Below, piece by piece: positions 57,853 to 64,000 of a DNA stretch of 64,000 nt. The stretch is from assembly GCA_016712035.1 (NCBI GenBank), contig JADJRT010000002.1, positions 186,001 to 250,000 on the forward strand. Direction: 5' to 3'. The notes beneath the pieces were generated by a model, which had not been told where the DNA came from, made no database searches, and saw only the letters and a list, made by a program, of their open reading frames with translations. This DNA comes from Flammeovirgaceae bacterium. GTDB taxonomy: Bacteria > Bacteroidota > Bacteroidia > Cytophagales > Cyclobacteriaceae. How positions within the stretch are numbered: position 1 is the first letter of the stretch; each line of letters opens with the position of its first letter. The position numbers and the translations under genes are program-made.

Positions 57853-60800
57853 ATGAGTGAAGAAATTCTAAAAGCACTAACGCAACTCCTGGCCATAGTT
57901 ACCAAACAAGATGGTGGTGTTTCGGACAACGAACGCCAATTTGTTATTAATTTCTTCCAGCAAGAACTAGAGAAATCGGCTGTAGCCGAATATCTGAAAC
58001 TTTATGATACTATCTCTGGCTATAATTTACAAAGGGTTGAGCATGAAGATGACACAAGCAACAAACTAACATCGGTAAAAGATTCAATTAAAACGCTCGC
58101 CATCTGTAAAAAGATAAACAAAACCCTCACCCAAAAACAGAAGGTGGTTGTCTTGATTAAGATTTTGGAGTTGGTAGGGTCTGACAAAAACTTTACACCC
58201 CAACGCATGGAGATTGTGAATACCGTATCCACGGTGTTCAATATAGAACAAGGCGAATATAAGTTGATTGAAAGTTTTGTTTTAGCCGACCAGATAAGCA
58301 AAATAAATTATCCGGACATCCTTATTGCCGATGACGCTCCGGGAGCCCTTGCTTCCCTCCAAAAACATATTCATGCACATGTCGAAGGCCATTTGGTTTT
58401 TATGCGGGTGAGTAGTGTAGGAATGTATTTTGTAAAATACCTGGGTGAAGGCACCAACAATCTAAATGGTTTCATTATGAAACCTCACCGGGTGTATCTG
58501 TTTTCGCATGGTAGTACTGTTAAAACACCGGATGGTGGCGCACTTTATTATAGTGACCTGATTGCTGATTTTAATGAAGAGATTCAAACTACCAAACTAT
58601 CTTTTATCGCTTCGATTGATGAATTCCGATTTGATAATGGTGTGGTGGGAATTCGCGATGTAAAAATTGCGGAAGGTCCTGGAAAACTAATTGGCATAAT
58701 GGGTTCAAGCGGTGCCGGTAAAACCACGCTTCTCAATATTATGGCCGGGCTTGAAAAGCCTGGAAAAGGAAAAGTTAAAATCAACGGATTTGATGTTCAT
58801 AAGGACAAGGCGAGCCTGGAGGGCGTGATTGGCTATGTATCGCAAGATGACCTGCTTATTGAAGAACTTACGGTTTATCAAAATCTATACTATAATGCCA
58901 GGCTTTGTTTGGCACACTTAACTGAAATCGAAATAGACTTTCGCGTATTGAAAGTATTGGAAGATCTTGGTTTAGAACAACGTAAAGATTTGAAGGTAGG
59001 TAGTGTGTTGGACAAAACAATTAGTGGTGGCCAACGCAAGCGTTTAAACATTGCGCTGGAACTTATCAGGCAGCCAGCTATTCTTTTTCTTGACGAACCT
59101 ACTTCGGGATTGTCTTCCCGAGATTCAGAAAATGTTATCGATTTATTGAAAGAACTATCCTTAAAAGGTAAACTCATTTTTTTAGTCATTCACCAGCCCT
59201 CGTCTGATATCTATAAGATGTTTGACAAAATGATTTTGATGGACACGGGCGGCTATCCTATTTACTATGGAAATCCAGTGGCCGCAGTAACCTTATTTTA
59301 AGAAAGCAACCAATCAGGTTGACAGTAGCCGAGGGCAATGCGAAGTATGTGGCAATGTTAATCCCGAACAAATTTTTAATATCATTGAAGCCAAAGTAGT
59401 AGATGAGTATGGTCAACCTACCTTTAAGCGTAAGGTAACTCCTACACAATGGCATGAAATGTATCGGAGTGGTTTTAAAGCCAGTCGCATCGAAGATGAA
59501 AAAGAAGTGCCACCAAGAAGCTTGCATATTCCTTCGCGGCTGGTGCAGACTCTTATTTTTACATCCCGCGATTTTCTGGCTAAAATCAGCAATAAACCCT
59601 ACCTGCTTATCAACATGCTCGAAGCTCCGGTATTAGCGTTTTTGCTGGCATTTATTATTCGCTATAAGAGTGCCCCTGATGGCAGCGCCTATATATTCCG
59701 CTACAACGAAAACCTGCCCGCCTTCCTTTTGATGTCAATCATTGTGGCTTTATTTATGGGGCTTACCGTAAGTGCTGAGGAGATTATTAGGGATCGAAGA
59801 ATATTAAAGCGCGAATCTTTTCTCAATCTGAGCTGGAATAGTTACCTACTCTCAAAAGTAAGTATTCTTTTTTTACTATCAGCCATTCAAACATTTACTT
59901 TCATTGCGGTCGGTAATCTGATTTTAGAAATTCAGGGAATGACGTTGGCATTTTGGTTAGTACTCTTTACCACTTCTTGCTTTGCGAACGTAATTGGGCT
60001 TAATATTTCCTCGGCATTCAATTCGGCCGTAACAGTCTATGTTTTGATTCCTCTACTGCTCATTCCGCAAATGATTTTAAGTGGTGTGCTTTTTGATTTT
60101 GATAAACTCAATGACTTACTAGGTACAAAAGGAAAAGTTCCGGTGGTAGCGGATTTAATGACTTCTCGCTGGGCGTATGAAGCCATGGCCGTTTATCAAT
60201 TTAAGAATAACGAATTTCAAAAACCGTACTTTGAGTATGAACGGGAAGAAGCGGATGCTGATTTCAAATCCGCCTACCTGGCAGACGAATTAAAAAAGAG
60301 AAATCAGTTTCTTCTTGATCAACTTAATTCCTCCAATGACTCTATTCAAAAACTCGTTCGAGTTAACAAGCAAATACTTTATAAGGAATTAAAAAATGAA
60401 AAGTTCACGATTGGCTTGCCCCCCAATGATTTAAAAGAAGTATTCGTAAAAAATGGATATACAGAAAGAATTGGGAATGAGCTTGACCGTTATTTTGATG
60501 CCTACAAAAGCATTACCAAAAATCGTATAACCGTAATGCGGAATTAATTGAAAAGAAAATGGCGTTTTATGAAACGAATGGCTTCGATATCCAAAAAGAA
60601 AAATAGCTACTTTAATGAAAGCCTTTCGGATTTAGTAAGAAATATCAATACCAAAGAGCGGATTATGGAATACAAAGGCAATCTTATTCAAATGATTAAT
60701 CCGGTTTTCCAATCTCCAAAACCTCGCCATATTGTTGATTATAGAGCGTCCTTTTTCATAGCCGAAAAGAACTTAATAGGCACTACAATAAGTACGTATT

Positions 60801-60919
60801 CATTTAACCTTTTGGTAATTTGGACATTAACCATCTTCTTTTACATAACCTTATACTTTGAATGGTTACGTAAGTTTGTGGGTCTTTTCAGCAATTTCAG
60901 CGTTTCTATTAAGAAATAA
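57853..60919 (+). CDS. TerB-like/ABC-G fusion transporter (three frameshifts)
   Basis: About 1020 residues after repair. The first ~140 residues resemble TerB (LLAIVTKQDGGVSDNERQFV). An FHA-like region follows (HGSTVKTPDGGALYYS at ~220). The ABC-G ATPase has Walker A GSSGAGKTT at ~283, signature SGGQRKRLN at ~390, Walker B ILFLDEPTSG and the H-loop VIHQPSSD. A cysteine pair (CEVCGN, ~500) precedes the ABC2-type membrane domain (ALFMGLTVSAEEI). A long soluble loop at ~760-930 lies before the last helix. Breaks: extra T at 59293-59294, one A lost at 60529-60530, and an A-run error at 60599-60603. The substrate is unknown. It may be coupled to SiaC and the next lipoprotein. Confidence 0.82.
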
Positions 60920-60984
60920 GGTCTATCCCGGCTTTTGGTTGAGAATAGCGAATTCTTATTTTTGTATACACTCAAAATACTACT

Positions 60985-61879
60985 ATGAGAATTTTTGTAC
61001 TAGGGTTCTGGCTGCCCTGCTTGTAAGTTGTGGGTCTGGCAAAAAGCCGGATGAACAAGCCTTTCAACAAAGTCTGGATTCAGCAAAATTAGCTGGCGAA
61101 GGTGTAGACGAACAAGTTATCAATGCAATTTTAGAACAAATTCCAAGTCCGCTCGAAATTTCCGTGCTCCTGAAAGAGTCTGGCTCTAAGTATAACTCTG
61201 CCATGCTGAATTCTTCGGGTAACTTACCCAAATACAATAGCAATTATAAAAAAGCATTAAACCTGGGTATTTATGGTACCGATCTTGGCTACACCAATAT
61301 TTTCGGAAAGAATCAAGATGGAATTAAATACATCAGCTCTATCAAATCATTGGCCGATGAGTTTAATATTGGGCAGTTTTTTGATGTGGAAACAATTGGG
61401 CGGCTGCTACCAATAGCAGAAATCTTGATTCGTTGTTGCTGATCACTACCCTGAATTTCAATCATATTAACCATTACCTTCAATCACAAAGTCGCGACAA
61501 TCTAAGTGTGCTTTTACTTACCGGAGGCTGGTTAGAAGCTATGCAGATCACCTGCCAAACAGCCGCTACAAATCCAGGCAACAAAGAACTTCAGGAAAAA
61601 ATTGGTGAGCAAAAAATAATTCTTGAACAAATTCTTTTGCTTTTCTCGGTTTATCAAAATGACACCAACATGGTGGGCCTTGCTGCCGATCTGGAGCAAT
61701 TAAAAGCAGCCTTTGATAAAATCAATATCAACTACACGTATAAAGAATCAACCATGGAGGTCGTTGATGGCGTTGCGATAATTAAAGACAACAGTACCAC
61801 CACCATTGATATTACTCCGCAAAATGTTGAGGAGATTAAAAATATAACAAACTCAATCCGAACTAAAATAATCAGTTAA
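60985..61879 (+). CDS. Unrecognised lipoprotein downstream of the ABC fusion (two frameshifts)
   Basis: The ATG at 60985 becomes a good lipoprotein start if the G3 run at 61003-61005 is G4: MRIFVLGVLAALLVSCGSG. A second break at 61420-61422 (one A lost) turns AEILIRCC and a stop into AENLDSLLLITTLNF. Repaired length is 298 residues, largely helical, with LPSP-like PSPLEISVLLKESG and YGTDLGYTNIFGKNQDG. No family is recognised with confidence. It is 65 nt after the ABC fusion on the same strand and may be its extracytoplasmic partner. Confidence 0.7.
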
Positions 61880-61898
61880 TTCTGCTACGATTACATTT

Positions 61899-62327
61899 AT
61901 GAAAACCACACTATTCATATTGCTTTTAGTTAGTTCCCTCGCGATCAGTGCTAATGAACAGGCCGAGTCGCAATGCAATGCCGATAATCTGGCCAACGCT
62001 TGCATCCCGAAACTGGCTTCCGGATTTAATTTTCTGAAAAGCTACAAGGTTGACGGCTTAGCTAAAGAGAAAGTGGAATACAGCTATGTATTTACGAAAG
62101 GAACTCAATATATGATTAATGTATGTTCGAACGGATCATCTGCGGATGGCATTGTGGTAACCATTTTTGATAAAGAAAGAAACAAAGTGGCCACCAGTAA
62201 AATCAACGGACAGTTTATTACTGCCATTGCTTACCCGTGCAACGCAACGGGCATCTATTATATACAATATACTTTTGATGAACCCTCTGCACATTGTGGC
62301 GGCAGTGCCTTAGGATTTAAACGATAA
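61899..62327 (+). CDS. Small secreted cysteine-containing protein
   Basis: MKTTLFILLLVSSLAISANE is a signal peptide. The remaining ~120 residues hold five cysteines (SQCNADNLANACIP, NVCSNGSS, YPCNATG, AHCGGS) and beta-type sequence (GTQYMINVCSNG, IVVTIFDKERNK). It resembles jelly-roll-like secreted domains, but no family is assigned. It is 19 nt after the lipoprotein gene and may belong to the same transcript. Intact. Confidence 0.68.
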   Translation: MKTTLFILLLVSSLAISANEQAESQCNADNLANACIPKLASGFNFLKSYKVDGLAKEKVEYSYVFTKGTQYMINVCSNGSSADGIVVTIFDKERNKVATSKINGQFITAIAYPCNATGIYYIQYTFDEPSAHCGGSALGFKR

Positions 62328-62394
62328 CAAGACCTTTATTGAATTAACGGCTATTGGTTTCCGATAGCCGTTTTCATTTCTAGCATTTTCATCC

Positions 62395-63052
62395 ATGACT
62401 GAGCAAGAAGTTAGTTTTAAGTTTTCTGCACGGTACTATAAGGAGGGCGAACTAACAGCCAAAACAAAGAATATCTGGTTTGTTATTCATGGATACGGAC
62501 AATTGGCTAAATATTTTCTTCCCAAATTCTCGGGCTTGGTCAACGATGAAACCTGTGTGATTGCACCGGAAGGGCCTGTCACGCTTTTATCTGGATGATA
62601 TAACCAGTCGAAGTCAATCCGGAAACAGCAAAGTGGGTGCGACCTGGATGACTCGCGAAAATCGTTTGGTTGACATTCAAAACTACCTGGGCTATCTCAA
62701 CTCAATCCTTAAAAAAGAAATCCCTGAGGGGTACAACGATAAGATAACGCTTTTTGACTTTTCACAAGGGGCCGCTACTGTTTCCCGTTGGGCACTAACA
62801 GATAGTATTCAATTTCATCGGCTAATACTATGGGCTGGTATTTTTCCGCCTGATATGGATTTTCAAAAAGGGCGGGTGCTCTTTCATGATAAAGAAGTAA
62901 TTGAAGTATATGGCAACCGGGATCCCTTTCTTACCGAAGCGCGTATTAAAGAAATGGAACAGCTTAACGAAAAATTAAAACTCAACCCTCGTGTTATAAC
63001 TTTTGACGGTGCCCATGAAATCCATTCTCAAACGCTCCTTCAGCTCAAATAG
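62395..63052 (+). CDS. Alpha/beta-hydrolase, predicted esterase (one frameshift)
   Basis: Starts MTEQEVSFKFSARYYKEGEL with no signal peptide. The oxyanion region is WFVIHGYGQLAKYF. One extra C at 62575-62576 breaks the frame; removing it gives APEGLSRFYLDDITSR. The nucleophile is Ser in FDFSQGAATVSRW (GxSxG-like F-S-Q-G), the acid Asp is in YGNRDPFL and the His is in GAHEIHSQT. Repaired length is 218 residues, as in phospholipase/carboxylesterase-type enzymes. The substrate is unknown. It is convergent with the SirB1-like gene, 1 nt between the stops. Confidence 0.83.
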
Positions 63053-63053
63053 A

Positions 63054-63905
63054 TTACACACCTAAATCACCACCATCCGAAATTTCCACCAGAAGAACTT
63101 TCACCTCATCGGCTTTGGCATGCTCGCCCATTTTTTCAAAAGACATCACCAGGTTGCGCAGGGCTCTTCGAATGATTTCCAGCGAATTACAGGGCTCAAA
63201 AAATGATTGCTGTGGAACCATATGGAGTTCATGAATATAGTTTTCAATGTCCTGCTTGGAAAATATCAATCCGCGGTTAAAGGCATTGATGTAGAATTGA
63301 TGTTTATCGTCTTTATAGGTAATGATGAATAGATTGGGAAGATTAACACCATGAACTGGCAATTTTAATTTTTGCGCTACTAACAAATAAATAACACATA
63401 ACGTAATAGGGTTACCCTTATGGGTTTCTAAAACAACATTGATCATTGAATTTCCGGGTGAATGGAAGTTCTTTGTGTTGGCACCAAATTTTAATTTATT
63501 GAAAATAACACTATTGATAACTTTAATCTGATCATAGGCATACAAATCAGGGCGGAATTCGAGCCAGGCTTCATAGTAAATTTGCTCAAGATCTTGTTTT
63601 AATTTTTCGAGTTCAATTTCAGGATATTGATACGTACCAATAATCCACATTCCCGTTAGTAAATCCTGATCGGGTGAAGCATACCCTTTGCGCAGACGTT
63701 CTTTTACTAATTCATATTGAAGCGCGTGTATCAACTCTTCAATACGAGTTTGCACCGATGGATTGAGATTGCTTTCCCATTCCTTTTCAAGAAAGGGAAT
63801 CGCTTCAGTACCTAACGATAAAATCTTCTGCTGCACATGATCCGAGACTTGTTTATCCTCGTCATCCAGAAGTGAAACCAATGCTTTTAATTCATTTTCC
63901 GACAT
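63054..63905 (-). CDS. SirB1/transglutaminase-like family protein
   Basis: The ATG at 63905 (MSENELKALVSLL) is preferred to an in-frame start at 63980. The product has 283 residues. A HEAT-like N-terminus precedes the SirB1-N/transglutaminase-like core: EFRPDLYAYDQIKVINSVIFNKLKFGANTKNFHSP (in parts), KGNPITLCVIYLLVAQKL with the typical Cys, and INAFNRGLIFSKQDIENYI. The C-terminal part carries TPR-like helices (ALRNLVMSFEKMGEHAKADE). Some family members are annotated as protease-like; function is unknown. The 95 nt upstream, to the window edge, show no further gene. Confidence 0.82.
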   Translation of the reverse strand: MSENELKALVSLLDDEDKQVSDHVQQKILSLGTEAIPFLEKEWESNLNPSVQTRIEELIHALQYELVKERLRKGYASPDQDLLTGMWIIGTYQYPEIELEKLKQDLEQIYYEAWLEFRPDLYAYDQIKVINSVIFNKLKFGANTKNFHSPGNSMINVVLETHKGNPITLCVIYLLVAQKLKLPVHGVNLPNLFIITYKDDKHQFYINAFNRGLIFSKQDIENYIHELHMVPQQSFFEPCNSLEIIRRALRNLVMSFEKMGEHAKADEVKVLLVEISDGGDLGV

Positions 63906-64000
63906 CTCTAAAAAATTCAATTCAATCCATCTCTGGTTAGGTCTGAATGACGCCCATGTTGAATTTTTCCACAGGCGCATGATTAGCCGCTTCTATACCC

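Noticed and set aside
7086..63052. Programmed frameshifting or mass pseudogene formation as the cause of the split genes
   Set aside because: Breaks occur in both directions, in many unrelated and housekeeping genes, with no shared slippery sequence and stimulatory structure; both halves stay conserved.
1..64000. tRNA, rRNA or insertion sequence
   Set aside because: No transposase, no terminal inverted repeats with target duplications and no tRNA-like cloverleaf were recognised by eye; the only tyrosine recombinase is the XerD-type housekeeping gene.

Overview
This window comes from a Bacteroidota genome, most likely order Cytophagales. The evidence is four large surface proteins ending in the gliding-motility-type C-terminal domain (type IX secretion, type B sorting signal), a PorP/SprF outer-membrane protein, periplasmic TPR histidine kinases, DUF5916, DUF2911 and DUF4136 proteins, a DabA/DabB pair, and -7-like boxes of the TAnnTTTG kind.

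Layout. 1-1092 is the N-terminal part of ftsK, running off the left edge. 1235-7888 holds a beta-helix secreted protein, type B protein A, a TPR histidine kinase, a LuxR-type response regulator and a PIG-L deacetylase. 8075-12684 holds a double PAP2 phosphatase, two membrane proteins and a membrane dipeptidase. 12867-17591 is a tightly overlapping five-gene glycosyltransferase operon. 17690-35142 is the accessory heart of the window: type B proteins B, C and D, a PorP/SprF partner, a second histidine kinase and a second, internally deleted response regulator. 35139-45182 is mostly housekeeping: MFS exporter, prolyl oligopeptidase, DUF5916, pyrD, DUF4136, xerD, aroQ and an aminotransferase. 45186-51600 carries dabB, dabA (inorganic carbon uptake) and a porin. 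51779-63905 carries marC, rnhA, a BASS transporter, an acyltransferase, saccharopine dehydrogenase, cdd, a SiaC-like protein, a TerB-like/ABC-G fusion, a lipoprotein, an esterase and a SirB1-like protein.

The most interesting signal is a 16-bp palindrome, TCACATGATYATGTGA, found in five intergenic regions. At three of them (18377, 23881, 25013) the palindrome, a purine-rich Shine-Dalgarno-like box and the start codon are placed identically, with the start codon exactly 51 nt after the first base of the palindrome. It precedes protein B, the PorP/SprF gene, protein C (through an orphaned leader), protein D and the PAP2 gene. The two histidine kinase/regulator pairs flank these genes. I infer a surface-protein regulon in which type B substrates are co-expressed with their SprF-like secretion partner. 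A degenerate sorting-domain tail at 24856-24966 suggests that another type B gene once stood in the array.

Data quality. About 35 small indels break more than 20 genes, including aroQ and rnhA, mostly +/-1 in short homopolymers. The best explanation is residual long-read sequencing error, not mass pseudogene formation. Broken genes are therefore given as one feature each, with the position of every break. The ~290-bp in-frame deletion in the second response regulator is a different kind of change and may be real.
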